From the NCBI GenBank assembly GCA_958450325.1, contig OY288241.1:43586278-43650277 (forward strand): a stretch of 64,000 nucleotides of DNA. The letters run 5' to 3'. The translations under genes and the position numbers were made by a program. This DNA comes from Agrostemma githago (Eukaryota; Streptophyta; Magnoliopsida; Caryophyllales; Caryophyllaceae). Positions 22,837 to 34,880 of this stretch are shown here, piece after piece. The first letter of the stretch is position 1. Each line of letters opens with the position of its first letter. The notes beneath the pieces are model-generated. The model had not been told where the DNA came from. It saw nothing but the letters and a program-made list of their open reading frames with translations, and did no database searches.

Positions 22837-23017
22837 CTTGAAGTTCACAAATAACAACATAAAATCAATGCTAATCATCGAGTTCAGGAACAGACAATCT
22901 TAACAGTTAAGTCCTTATCTGTTTCTACCCATTTCTAATAATATTCTTATTTACTGTTTAAATAATTTACTGGTATTTTTCCCTAATTTCAGGTGTGTAA
23001 GCGTCGGGAGCAGTGAT

Positions 23018-23029
23018 GCTCTGATACCA
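23018..23029 (-). promoter_or_regulatory. Primer binding site, unit 2
   Basis: TGGTATCAGAGC on the minus strand, 2 bases inside LTR3. Confidence 0.85.
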
Positions 23030-23031
23030 AC

Positions 23032-26000
23032 TGTAATCCTCTAAAAATTCTAGCGCGATACAGTGGCGGAAACACTGTAGAGTCGGGATTAAAACACACA
23101 GAACTATGTCTTAATAAATTAAATTGGTAAAGTCAAACATGCGCCATACATAAAAATGGCTAAAATTTAAAACAATCCATAAAGAGGTTAAACAATCCTT
23201 AAAACATGATTATTAAAAGATCAGCAGGATCCAAGACTGCTCGCTAGCCCACACCCACCGGAAAATAAACACGTATACCTGCCATGTTAAAACATAACAG
23301 CCACAATCAGTGGGGGAGCAACGTCAACGTTCTCCCAGCCGTATAACAGGATTTTAAAACAGTAATTACTAATATAGGAAAAATAGTAAAAATGGAAAAC
23401 AGTAAAACATCATATTAAAATAAGGTTTAGCGTCGAACGAATTATTCAAAAGGGGTTTCCGAAGACACATAAAGATATTTGCCAACCTGCGCCAATTTAT
23501 ATCGATAATAAATAAAATAATCAAAATGGCGTTATGGATAGGATTAATGTAGAATCTAGACTTTCACTAGGATAATACTAAAAACTAGTTTCGAGAACTT
23601 AGTCAAAACAAATTAGACTTTGGTCTCTAACTAGGCAACTCAACCATAACAGGACTGCGTGCAGCGAGGTCCTGGCTTAAGTAATGTACACCCCTCCTGG
23701 ATACAAACCATACCCAGTTCAACCCGACGCGACTTATACGATGCGATATCTAAGTTTAAGGTAAATATACACTCTCCTGAACACAAACCATGCTCAGTTC
23801 AACAACCAATGCGCCCCATAAAGACACACCAGCCTTACAGTTGATGGCAAAACGTACATCCCAGACTATATTACTCTAAACCCACACTTGTCCTTATTCC
23901 ATAACTCCAAAGCAAACCATTATCGATATTTAAAAGATGTATTCATCATAAACAATATGAGGATAAAAGAAGTAAACATTTATATTCTAAAAGAGGAAAC
24001 TTTCTATTTTAGGAAACTTCTATTTTTAGAAACTTTACTAAAAATAGCATCATATCAAAGTAGTGAAAATATTAGTTCATACTAATGCCACATTTTAGTA
24101 AACGATATAGATTTATAAAACTAATACTTTCGGCCTTAACGATATTAATTATTAAAGTAAGAACATTTGATTTTATGAAATTATTAAAATATCGTACAAG
24201 TGTTATAAAATGATTAGAGACATCTAAAAAAATATTTAATAATACTAATTAGGGTGTTTTCGAAAGTTATAAAGCTAAAATTCCCTAATTATTATTAGTT
24301 TCGACGATAAAATTATAAATAGGATTTTACGGCAAATACTAAATTAAATACTTGAACGTCTTTATTTAATTAAACCAACAAATATATTTAGAGTATGTTA
24401 AGGGATGATTTAACTCCTAAAGTTTCAGATTTAAATACTTTCAAAATTGCTGGAAAAATAATTCTTTTAGGTAAGACGAAGCAATTTAGCGATAAATCAC
24501 AACTTGTCCGAAATCAATATTTATTAATTAAAGACTATAATAAATAGTACAAAAATTACGTAAAATAGTTAAATTATATTTATGGACATTCTGTCCAGAA
24601 AAGAAAATTTCCAGAATTCTAAAAACTCGGTTTTTAAAGCGTTTTCTCGTTAATCGTCCAATCTCGACAATAACGATTAATAAAAATAGTAATTACAAAA
24701 CGATTTAAGTATTAATATCCAAAAATTATTATTACACTTTAAAATCCTGATTTTACAGAATATAAATTTTTTCCAGATTTTTCCAAAATCCAGATCAACA
24801 AATTTCAACAAAACCGTCATTTAAACCCGTTTTCGCAATTAACGATTTTATTTATAAACCTATCGTTCCTAACATTTTATTAAGGCACTAAAATCATAAT
24901 AATACATTTTAATATGAAATCATCAGAATCATAATTTTTTCCAGATTTAAACTAAAGACCAGAAATCGAGAATTTAAACAACAAACACGGTTTTAACGAT
25001 AAACGATGATTTAAAGTGATTAATTAATTCATCCACTTAACAATTCCGAAAAATTATGAAAAAAATCATAAAATTCTATTTCACCAGAAAGTTTCACCAC
25101 GTCAAAAATAAGATTAAAATAAAATGTTTAAGTACTAGAACTAAAAATCGGTTTTTAATCATTTTTGTTCGAAAACGATAATAATTCAATAATCGATATC
25201 AAAAATATCAGAAAAATACTAAATTACTAAAAATCATCAAAAACAACATTTTTCCAGAATATAAACATATATTACATGTTTAGGCCGATTATTACGATTT
25301 TACAAATTAATATAACAATTTAATCGTTAATCTCGTAAAAGCGATAAAAATATCGAAACATGCAAAATTTCAACTTTAAAATTTTTTCCAGAATTCGTGA
25401 CATACATATATTGCCAAAATAAAATATAAAAATATATACATGCAAATACTCAATTAAAATCTTGAAATACCGAGTAACATCGACGTTACCTCTACTCCAA
25501 GTCTGAATCAACGATATATTCGTCGGCTTCGGGATCGTCCAAAAATCCTACCAAACACGTAAATCATGGCAGGAAAATACCATGAGAAAACTAATAAAAA
25601 TCAAGGTAAAAATTGATCGAAAATGACGTCGATTAATACCTTAACGAAGGAATCGGAAAGAGGATTATTATGACGATAAAATGATGCGATTGGGACTTGA
25701 AATGGAGCAAAAATCAGCCTAAGGAGGGTAAGGAGTACACGGCCAAAAGAGAGAAGAAAGAAGTGATGAATATTTTTGTTAATGCAAAAATGAATGTAAA
25801 GTAAAGGAGGAGATGGAGGTTACTACACTTAAAGGAGTAAGAATGAAATTAAAGTTTCAAAATGAGGAATCCAAAGTGTATCTAGACCTAAAGTTGGCCG
25901 GCCAAAAGGATAAGAGAGGGAGTAAGAAAAGTTTTGACATAAATGCTACAATGAATGAAAATGATTTATCTTATGATTACGTTTTAACGTGATAAAATGA

Positions 26001-26531
26001 AACGTCTAAATAAAACGTAATAAAACTTGTGACCAAGAGCTTAGTTGGTCCAAAATGTGAGAAAACAGTCTCAAATAATTTATAAGTTGATAAAAAGTAT
26101 AATCGTAAAATAGTTAAAGGCATTTCAAAGTAATTCGAGTAAACCTCGCGTAAGAAAATAATTATTCGCGAAGCTTCGTAATAAAATCATAAATGGCTTG
26201 TTTTTAGTAACTAAAATATATCTTAGTAGAAAATATTCCATAAACGTATTCAAACATTTTTAGGAAAAAGGAATAACTTAAATCCAAGCTTAAAAATGTC
26301 AATTCGGAGAGAAATAGAATTCCTCGCGGAAAAATTACTTAGTTTACGAAGAAACCAAATAAATGGATTTAAAAGAATTTTAAATCTTTAAAATTAAAAA
26401 TAGAAATTATTAAACTCAAAAATTAAAATAAAGCTTAGTAAAATGATAAAATATGAGGCCAAAAGTGACAGAGTTAAGACGAAGTCCTAACAGAAAGAAT
26501 AAAATGCTTAGGAAAAATAGCGGGTGTTACA
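23032..26531 (-). repeat. LTR3 of the chromovirus array
   Basis: It is 3,500 bp. Its plus-strand start is TGTAATCCTC, as in LTR4 and LTR5. It differs from those two at GATGGAGG (they have GATGAAGG) and at TATATTACTC (they have TATATTTCTC). No gene. Confidence 0.92.
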
Positions 26532-26543
26532 ATCCTCCCCACT
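26532..26543 (-). promoter_or_regulatory. Polypurine tract, unit 3
   Basis: AGTGGGGAGGAT on the minus strand, before LTR3. Confidence 0.75.
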
Positions 26544-26600
26544 AAAAGAAAGTTTCGTCCTCGAAACTAAGAATAAGCAGATAGGAAATCGAGGTTTACC

Positions 26601-29243
26601 TTACTCGAAGAGTTGAGGATGCTTAGCTCGCATCGAAGACTCGGTTTCCCATGTTTCTTCCTCAAACCGATTACAGCGCCACAAAACCTTCACCAGAGGT
26701 ACAACTTTGTTCCTTAAACGCTTCTCGCGGCGATCAGTGATCTTCACCGGCCTTTCTTCATAAGTCAAATCCGGCTCGAGATCCACAATCTCGGGCTCCA
26801 ACACGTGCTCGGGATCACTAACATATTTCCTTAACTGAGAAACATGAAATACATCGTGAACCTTACCCATGGATGCAGGCAATTCCAGTTTATAAGCAAC
26901 TTCGCCCACTCTCTCGATTACAGGGTATGGGCCAACGAACTTAGGGCTGAGCTTGCCCTTAATCCCAAACCGTTTCACCCCTTTCATAGGTGATACCTTC
27001 AGGAACACCAGATCACCAACCGAAAACTCCAAAGGTCGGCGACGAACATCAGCATACGACTTCTGTCGATCCTGGGCAGACTTCATCCTAGATCGGACCA
27101 CATTCACAACGTCAATAGTCTGAGCCAACAAATCCGGGCCCAAAATCTTTACTTCACCGGGAACATCCCAACAGACGGGACTACGGCACTTTCGACCATA
27201 AAGTGCTTCAAACGGGGACATCTTAATAGAAGCATGGTAGCTGTTGTTATAGGAAAACTCTACCAATGGAAGATGTCGGATCCAACTCTCTTGGAAATCC
27301 AAGGCACAAGCCCGCAACATATCCTCCAAAGTTTGGATTGTTCTCTCGGACTGTCCATCTGTAGCAGCATGGAAAGCGGTACTCATCAATAACTTGCTTC
27401 CCAAAGCATCTTGCAAAGCCTTCCAAAATTTAGAGCAGAACCTCGGGTCTCGATCCGAAACAATCTCGAGCGGTACACCGTGATGACGGACGATCTCGGC
27501 AATATACACTTCTGCGAGCTTCTCCAAACTCCAAGTATCGCGAATAGGGACGAATCGTGCACATTTGGTCAAGCGGTCCACAATAACCCAAATACTGTTT
27601 CTACCATTCACGGTTCTAGGTAAAGCCATCACAAAATCCATCGATATGCACTGCCATTTCCACTCTGGAACAGGGAGTGGTTGTAGCAAACCTCCAGGCT
27701 TCTTGTGCTCGAACTTCACCTGCTGACAAGTCAAGCACTTACTTACAAACTCTGCAATGTCCTCTCTCATATGAGGCCACCAGAAATGGAGCTTCAAATC
27801 CCGATACATCTTGTCACCACCAGGATGAATAGAGTACCTCGTCTTATGTGCTTCGGTTAGAACTTGCTTTCTCACCTCAGCATCACCAGGGACAACCCAG
27901 CGGTTCTTAAATTTCAGTGCTCCACTGGAATCCACAGAAAAATCTAGAGCCTTACCAAGATTCATCTTTTCTCGGATGCCAGCCACAAAAGGGTCATCCA
28001 ACTGCTTCTCACGAATCTCACGGAAAAGAGTTGGTTCAGCAACAAGGGCATACAGGCGACCATCATAATCTTCATCCACAACATCAATAGACATCTTGGC
28101 AAAATCTCGGGACAACTTCCCAGGCAAGCTAGAACACGGAGACAAGGAATGAAGGATCTTTCTGCTAAGGGCATCAGCAACCACGTTAGCCTTTCCCTCA
28201 CAATACACCAATTCAAGGTCATAGTCATTCACTAACTCGATCCAGAGTCTCTGTCTCGCATTCAGATCTTTCTGCGTGAAGAGATATCGCAGACTCTTAT
28301 GGTCAGTGTGAACCTTGCATCTTACTCCGTACAAATAATGCCTCCAAACCTTCAAGGCATGCACCACAGCTGCTAACTCCAAGTCGTGGGTAGGGTAATT
28401 CACCTTATGAATTTTCAACTGTCTAGAGGCATAAGCGATCACCTTACCGTTCTGCATAAGGACACAACCCAAACCATTCTTAGAAGCGTCACAGTACACA
28501 TCAAATCCAACGCCTTCTTCAGGTAGGGTCAGGATAGGAGCAGAGGTGAGCTTTCTCTTGAGCTCAGAAAAAGCATCTTCACAAGCTTGACTCCACAGAA
28601 ACTTATTCTCTTTCTTGAGTAATTGAGTCATAGGTCGTGCTAACTTAGAAAAGTCTTGCACAAACCTTCGATAATAGCCGGCAAGACCTAGGAAACTTCG
28701 GATCTCGCCAACATCTTTGGGACTTGCCCAGCTCTCGATAGCTGAAATCTTAGCAGGGTCAACCTTAATACCTTCCTTTGTGATAACATGACCCAGAAAA
28801 GCTACCTCGGAAAGCCAGAACTCACACTTGGAAAACTTAGCATACCACTTCTGATCTCGTAGGATGCCAAGAATAACCTTGAGATGTTCTGCATGATCAA
28901 CCTCTGAATTGGAATAAATCAGGATGTCATCAATAAAGACAACAACACACTGATCCAAATACTCCCTGAAAGTTCTGTTCATCTGATCCATAAAAACAGC
29001 AGGAGCATTGGTTAGTCCAAAAGGCATGACTTTGAATTCATAATGTCCATACCTCGAACTGAAAGCCGTCTTAGGAATGTCTGATTCACGGACGGGAATT
29101 TGGTGATATCCAGACCTTAGATCGATCTTGGAAAATACGGAAGCACCCTTAAGTTGATCAAAGAGATCATCAATTCTGGGCAGGGGATATTTGTTCTTGA
29201 TCGTAACCTTGTTGAGATCACGATAATCAATACACAGGCGCAT
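26601..29243 (-). CDS. pol: Chromovirus pol, unit 3 (out of frame with gag)
   Basis: The 880-residue frame is uninterrupted. It is nearly identical to unit 2 and has one private change directly after the RT active-site segment (YSNSE for YSKSE). Integrase triad and chromodomain-like tail are present. The shared missing base lies at 29287-29290. Confidence 0.85.
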   Translation of the reverse strand: MRLCIDYRDLNKVTIKNKYPLPRIDDLFDQLKGASVFSKIDLRSGYHQIPVRESDIPKTAFSSRYGHYEFKVMPFGLTNAPAVFMDQMNRTFREYLDQCVVVFIDDILIYSNSEVDHAEHLKVILGILRDQKWYAKFSKCEFWLSEVAFLGHVITKEGIKVDPAKISAIESWASPKDVGEIRSFLGLAGYYRRFVQDFSKLARPMTQLLKKENKFLWSQACEDAFSELKRKLTSAPILTLPEEGVGFDVYCDASKNGLGCVLMQNGKVIAYASRQLKIHKVNYPTHDLELAAVVHALKVWRHYLYGVRCKVHTDHKSLRYLFTQKDLNARQRLWIELVNDYDLELVYCEGKANVVADALSRKILHSLSPCSSLPGKLSRDFAKMSIDVVDEDYDGRLYALVAEPTLFREIREKQLDDPFVAGIREKMNLGKALDFSVDSSGALKFKNRWVVPGDAEVRKQVLTEAHKTRYSIHPGGDKMYRDLKLHFWWPHMREDIAEFVSKCLTCQQVKFEHKKPGGLLQPLPVPEWKWQCISMDFVMALPRTVNGRNSIWVIVDRLTKCARFVPIRDTWSLEKLAEVYIAEIVRHHGVPLEIVSDRDPRFCSKFWKALQDALGSKLLMSTAFHAATDGQSERTIQTLEDMLRACALDFQESWIRHLPLVEFSYNNSYHASIKMSPFEALYGRKCRSPVCWDVPGEVKILGPDLLAQTIDVVNVVRSRMKSAQDRQKSYADVRRRPLEFSVGDLVFLKVSPMKGVKRFGIKGKLSPKFVGPYPVIERVGEVAYKLELPASMGKVHDVFHVSQLRKYVSDPEHVLEPEIVDLEPDLTYEERPVKITDRREKRLRNKVVPLVKVLWRCNRFEEETWETESSMRAKHPQLFE

Positions 29244-31117
29244 TGAACCATCTTTCTTCTTGACAAAAAGTACAGGAGCGCCCCAAGGGAAGAACTTGGA
29301 CGAATGAAATCTTTCTCAATCATTTCATCCAATTGCTTGCGTAGCTCTTGCAACTCAGCAGGAGCCATTCTGTAAGGTGCTTTGGCGATTGGGCCTGTAC
29401 CAGGCACGAGTTCAATAGTGAATTCCACATCTCGTTCGGGTGGGATACCTGGTAACTCCTCAAGAAATACATCTGCATAATCACACACTATGCGCACCTC
29501 TTCGAGCTTGGGGAGTTCAGCAGTTACAGTTACCGTACATAGAAATGCTTGGCAACCTTTTCTCTGCATTCTGATAGCCTTCATGGCAGAAATAATCTTG
29601 ATACCCTTCTGTCTTCGACCACCACGGTAAGTCACTCGAACACCTTCGGGGGTCTTCAGAGAAATCTTCTGATCTCGACACTGAAATCTTGCATCATACT
29701 GAGCTAACCAGTCCATTCCCAAAATAACGTCGAACTCAGCGAGAGGAAACTCAAGGAGAGTAGAAGGAAGAATAGTACCAGCAAAGAGAATAGGTACATT
29801 CTGATAAGCTTTAGAACAGTCAACGACTTCACCAGAAGGGAGGGAAATAGCTATAGGCTCAGCTAGACAGGGGGTTAAGGACAGTTTTGGAGCCAGAGTA
29901 GAAGATATTACAGACGTGGAAGCGCCGGTATCAAATAATATATAAGCACTAACACCAGAAATCAGAAACATACCCGTAACCACATCAGGATTAGCCTCAG
30001 CGTCGGCACGGCTCATCACAAAGATGCGTCCCTTACGAGGAGCAGAAGTAGAGACAGCGCCAGCTGCAGTAGCGGTATTGGTTGTTGCTTTCTTTGGGCA
30101 GTAGGTAGAACGATGTCCCACTTCCCCACAGTGGAAACAGGTAATAGGGTTACCCTCACAAGTCAAACCCGGATGATAGGCCTTCTTGCATTTGAAACAG
30201 TTAGAATCCTTCTTGTTGTTGGGCTTCGAGTTGAAATTGTTTTTCTTGAAACCACTACCTGTAATAGCATACAGTAGAGTCAGGAATTTAGAGGAAAGAA
30301 AGTAGAAGAAGAAGAGAAAGGAAAAGTAATCCAGACCTCCAGAGTTGAACTTCTTAGAAGAAGATGAAGAGTTATTCCCTGAATGGGTGAAAGGTCTTTT
30401 ATAACCAGATGATGGGTTTATAGATTTCACCCGCTCAATCGAAGATTCCGCGTATAGCGCGGCATTATAAAGCTCATTAACAGTTGAGAGACTCCGGGGC
30501 ATGTTGAGAGTGATATCGGCTCGAAGTCCTCCTCGATAAAAGAAAGCTCGGGAATTCTCATTGGGTAACAGATCTCCAGCATAATTCGCCAGAAAGTGAA
30601 ACCGAGTGGTGTAAGCTTCAACTGACATGGTATTCTGGCTTAAAGTGTTGAATTCAGTCATCCTCTGACGCCTCAGCTCCTCGGGATAAAATCTCTGCTC
30701 TAAGAGAGCCTTGAACTGAGTCCAGTTGAACCCTGGAGTCTGAAGAGCAGTCAGGCCAACCTGGCTCCACCATCTGTCTGCATCGTCTGACAAGTACAAC
30801 ACAGCTAGGCCCACCTTCTGATCCTCGGGGGCGGAGTAAATTCCAAACTGTCTTTCCATCACTCGAAACCAACGGTTCATGACTTCAGGGTCCACGGAAC
30901 CGTCATAATAGTCCAATCTGCTTTTAGCCATTCCTTCAGCAGCGTGAGAGAAGTTGAAGGGCCTCTGTTGGTTCCGGTTGTTCATCTCGTTCATAGCCTG
31001 CGCTATATTGCGTAGCGTGTCAGCCAGAGCTTCGATACCTCCTTGATCATTGTTGTTGTTGTTGTTGTTGCGGTTGTTGTTGTTGTTGTTGTTGTTTCGG
31101 TTACCTCTTCCGGCCAT
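29117..31117 (-). CDS. gag-pro: Chromovirus gag-protease, unit 3
   Basis: It has 666 residues from MAGRGNRN, Asn run N8-R-N7. It has the unit-2-type haplotype in the capsid region (MERQF, SSIERV, SSSSSKK). Private changes are VGLTALQ and VFLEELP; on the plus strand both are G to A. Zinc knuckles and DTG are intact. Confidence 0.85.
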   Translation of the reverse strand: MAGRGNRNNNNNNNNRNNNNNNNDQGGIEALADTLRNIAQAMNEMNNRNQQRPFNFSHAAEGMAKSRLDYYDGSVDPEVMNRWFRVMERQFGIYSAPEDQKVGLAVLYLSDDADRWWSQVGLTALQTPGFNWTQFKALLEQRFYPEELRRQRMTEFNTLSQNTMSVEAYTTRFHFLANYAGDLLPNENSRAFFYRGGLRADITLNMPRSLSTVNELYNAALYAESSIERVKSINPSSGYKRPFTHSGNNSSSSSKKFNSGGLDYFSFLFFFYFLSSKFLTLLYAITGSGFKKNNFNSKPNNKKDSNCFKCKKAYHPGLTCEGNPITCFHCGEVGHRSTYCPKKATTNTATAAGAVSTSAPRKGRIFVMSRADAEANPDVVTGMFLISGVSAYILFDTGASTSVISSTLAPKLSLTPCLAEPIAISLPSGEVVDCSKAYQNVPILFAGTILPSTLLEFPLAEFDVILGMDWLAQYDARFQCRDQKISLKTPEGVRVTYRGGRRQKGIKIISAMKAIRMQRKGCQAFLCTVTVTAELPKLEEVRIVCDYADVFLEELPGIPPERDVEFTIELVPGTGPIAKAPYRMAPAELQELRKQLDEMIEKDFIRPSSSLGALLYFLSRRKMVQCACVLIIVISTRLRSRTNIPCPELMISLINLRVLPYFPRSI
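30259..30336 (-). other. Intron-like in-frame segment in gag, unit 3
   Basis: Same 78-nt segment, identical to unit 2 by eye. Confidence 0.55.
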
Positions 31118-31298
31118 CTTGAAGTTCACAAATAACAACATAAAATCAATGCTAATCATCGAGTTCAGGAACAGACAATCTTAACAGTTAAGTCCTTATC
31201 TGTTTCTACCCATTTCTAATAATATCCTTATTTACTGTTTAAATAATTTACTGGTATTTTTCCCTAATTTCAGGTGTGTAAGCGTCGGGAGCAGTGAT

Positions 31299-31310
31299 GC
31301 TCTGATACCA
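31299..31310 (-). promoter_or_regulatory. Primer binding site, unit 3
   Basis: TGGTATCAGAGC on the minus strand, 2 bases inside LTR4. Confidence 0.85.
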
Positions 31311-31312
31311 AC

Positions 31313-34300
31313 TGTAATCCTCTAAAAATTCTAGCGCGATACAGTGGCGGAAACACTGTAGAGTCGGGATTAAAACACACAGAACTATGTCTTAATAAAT
31401 TAAATTGGTAAAGTCAAACATGCGCCATACATAAAAATGGCTAAAATTTAAAACAATCCATAAAGAGGTTAAACAATCCTTAAAACATGATTATTAAAAG
31501 ATCAGCAGGATCCAAGACTGCTCGCTAGCCCACACCCACCGGAAAATAAACACGTATACCTGCCATGTTAAAACATAACAGCCACAATCAGTGGGGAGCA
31601 ACGTCAACGTTCTCCCAGCCGTATAACAGGATTTTAAAACAGTAATTACTAATATAGGAAAAATAGTAAAAATGGAAAACAGTAAAACATCATATTAAAA
31701 TAAGGTTTAGCGTCGAACGAATTATTCAAAAGGGGTTTCCGAAGACACATAAAGATATTTGCCAACCTGCGCCAATTTATATCGATAATAAATAAAATAA
31801 TCAAAATGGCGTTATGGATAGGATTAATGTAGAATCTAGACTTTCACTAGGATAATACTAAAAACTAGTTTCGAGAACTTAGTCAAAACAAATTAGACTT
31901 TGGTCTCTAACTAGGCAACTCAACCATAACAGGACTGCGTGCAGCGAGGTCCTGGCTTAAGTAATGTACACCCCTCCTGGATACAAACCATACCCAGTTC
32001 AACCCGACGCGACTTATACGATGCGATATCTAAGTTTAAGGTAAATATACACTCTCCTGAACACAAACCATGCTCAGTTCAACAACCAATGCGCCCCATA
32101 AAGACACACCAGCCTTACAGTTGATGGCAAAACGTACATCCCAGACTATATTTCTCTAAACCCACACTTGTCCTTATTCCATAACTCCAAAGCAAACCAT
32201 TATCGATATTTAAAAGATGTATTCATCATAAACAATATGAGGATAAAAGAAGTAAACATTTATATTCTAAAAGAGGAAACTTTCTATTTTAGGAAACTTC
32301 TATTTTTAGAAACTTTACTAAAAATAGCATCATATCAAAGTAGTGAAAATATTAGTTCATACTAATGCCACATTTTAGTAAACGATATAGATTTATAAAA
32401 CTAATACTTTCGGCCTTAACGATATTAATTATTAAAGTAAGAACATTTGATTTTATGAAATTATTAAAATATCGTACAAGTGTTATAAAATGATTAGAGA
32501 CATCTAAAAAAATATTTAATAATACTAATTAGGGTGTTTTCGAAAGTTATAAAGCTAAAATTCCCTAATTATTATTAGTTTCGACGATAAAATTATAAAT
32601 AGGATTTTACGGCAAATACTAAATTAAATACTTGAACGTCTTTATTTAATTAAACCAACAAATATATTTAGAGTATGTTAAGGGATGATTTAACTCCTAA
32701 AGTTTCAGATTTAAATACTTTCAAAATTGCTGGAAAAATAATTCTTTTAGGTAAGACGAAGCAATTTAGCGATAAATCACAACTTGTCCGAAATCAATAT
32801 TTATTAATTAAAGACTATAATAAATAGTACAAAAATTACGTAAAATAGTTAAATTATATTTATGGACATTCTGTCCAGAAAAGAAAATTTCCAGAATTCT
32901 AAAAACTCGGTTTTTAAAGCGTTTTCTCGTTAATCGTCCAATCTCGAAAATAACGATTAATAAAAATAGTAATTACAAAACGATTTAAGTATTAATATCC
33001 AAAAATTATTATTACACTTTAAAATCCTGATTTTACAGAATATAAATTTTTTCCAGATTTTTCCAAAATCCAGATCAACAAATTTCAACAAAACCGTCAT
33101 TTAAACCCGTTTTCGCAATTAACGATTTTATTTATAAACCTATCGTTCCTAACATTTTATTAAGGCACTAAAATCATAATAATACATTTTAATATGAAAT
33201 CATCAGAATCATAATTTTTTCCAGATTTAAACTAAAGACCAGAAATCGAGAATTTAAACAACAAACACGGTTTTAACGATAAACGATGATTTAAAGTGAT
33301 TAATTAATTCATCCACTTAACAATTCCGAAAAATTATGAAAAAAATCATAAAATTCTATTTCACCAGAAAGTTTCACCACGTCAAAAATAAGATTAAAAT
33401 AAAATGTTTAAGTACTAGAACTAAAAATCGGTTTTTAATCGTTTTTGTTCGAAAACGATAATAATTCAATAATCGATATCAAAAATATCAGAAAAATACT
33501 AAATTACTAAAAATCATCAAAAACAACATTTTTTCAGAATATAAACATATATTACATGTTTAGGCCGATTATTACGATTTTACAAATTAATATAACAATT
33601 TAATCGTTAATCTCGTAAAAGCGATAAAAATATCGAAACATGCAAAATTTCAACTTTAAAATTTTTTCCAGAATTCGTGACATACATATATTGCCAAAAT
33701 AAAATATAAAAATATATACATGCAAATACTCAATTAAAATCTTGAAATACCGAGTAACATCGACGTTACCTCTACTCCAAGTCTGAATCAACGATATATT
33801 CGTCGGCTTCGGGATCGTCCAAAAATCCTACCAAACACGTAAATCATGGCAGGAAAATACCATGAGAAAACTAATAAAAATCAAGGTAAAAATTGATCGA
33901 AAATGACGTCGATTAATACCTTAACGAAGGAATCGGAAAGAGGATTATTATGACGATAAAATGATGCGATTGGGACTTGAAATGGAGCAAAAATCAGCCT
34001 AAGGAGGGTAAGGAGTACACGGCCAAAAGAGAGAAGAAAGAAGTGATGAATATTTTTGTTAATGCAAAAATGAATGTAAAGTAAAGGAGGAGATGAAGGT
34101 TACTACACTTAAAGGAGTAAGAATGAAATTAAAGTTTCAAAATGAGGAATCCAAAGTGTATCTAGACCTAAAGTTTGCCGGCCAAAAGGATAAGAGAGGG
34201 AGTAAGAAAAGTTTTGACATAAATGCTACAATGAATGAAAATGATTTATCTTATGATTACGTTTTAACGTGATAAAATGAAACGTCTAAATAAAACGTAA

Positions 34301-34811
34301 TAAAACTTGTGACCAAGAGCTTAGTTGGTCCAAAATGTGAGAAAACAGTCTCAAATAATTTATAAGTTGATAAAAAGTATAATCGTAAAATAGTTAAAGG
34401 CATTTCAAAGTAATTCGAGTAAACCTCGCGTAAGAAAATAATTATTCGCGAAGCTTCGTAATAAAATCATAAATGGCTTGTTTTTAGTAACTAAAATATA
34501 TCTTAGTAGAAAATATTCCATAAACGTATTCAAACATTTTTAGGAAAAAGGAATAACTTAAATCCAAGCTTAAAAATGTCAATTCGGAGAGAAATAGAAT
34601 TCCTCGCGGAAAAATTACTTAGTTTACGAAGAAACCAAATAAATGGATTTAAAAGAATTTTAAATCTTTAAAATTAAAAATAGAAATTATTAAACTCAAA
34701 AATTAAAATAAAGCTTAGTAAAATGATAAAATATGAGGCCAAAAGTGACAGAGTTAAGACGAAGTCCTAACAGAAAGAATAAAATGCTTAGGAAAAATAG
34801 CGGGTGTTACA
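31313..34811 (-). repeat. LTR4 of the chromovirus array
   Basis: It is 3,499 bp. It shares GATGAAGG and TATATTTCTC with LTR5 and has a private change (AGTTTGCCGG for AGTTGGCCGG). No gene. Confidence 0.92.
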
Positions 34812-34823
34812 ATCCTCCCCACT
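34812..34823 (-). promoter_or_regulatory. Polypurine tract, unit 4
   Basis: AGTGGGGAGGAT on the minus strand, before LTR4. Confidence 0.75.
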
Positions 34824-34880
34824 AAAAGAAAGTTTCGTCCTCGAAACTAAGAATAAGCAGATAGGAAATCGAGGTTTACC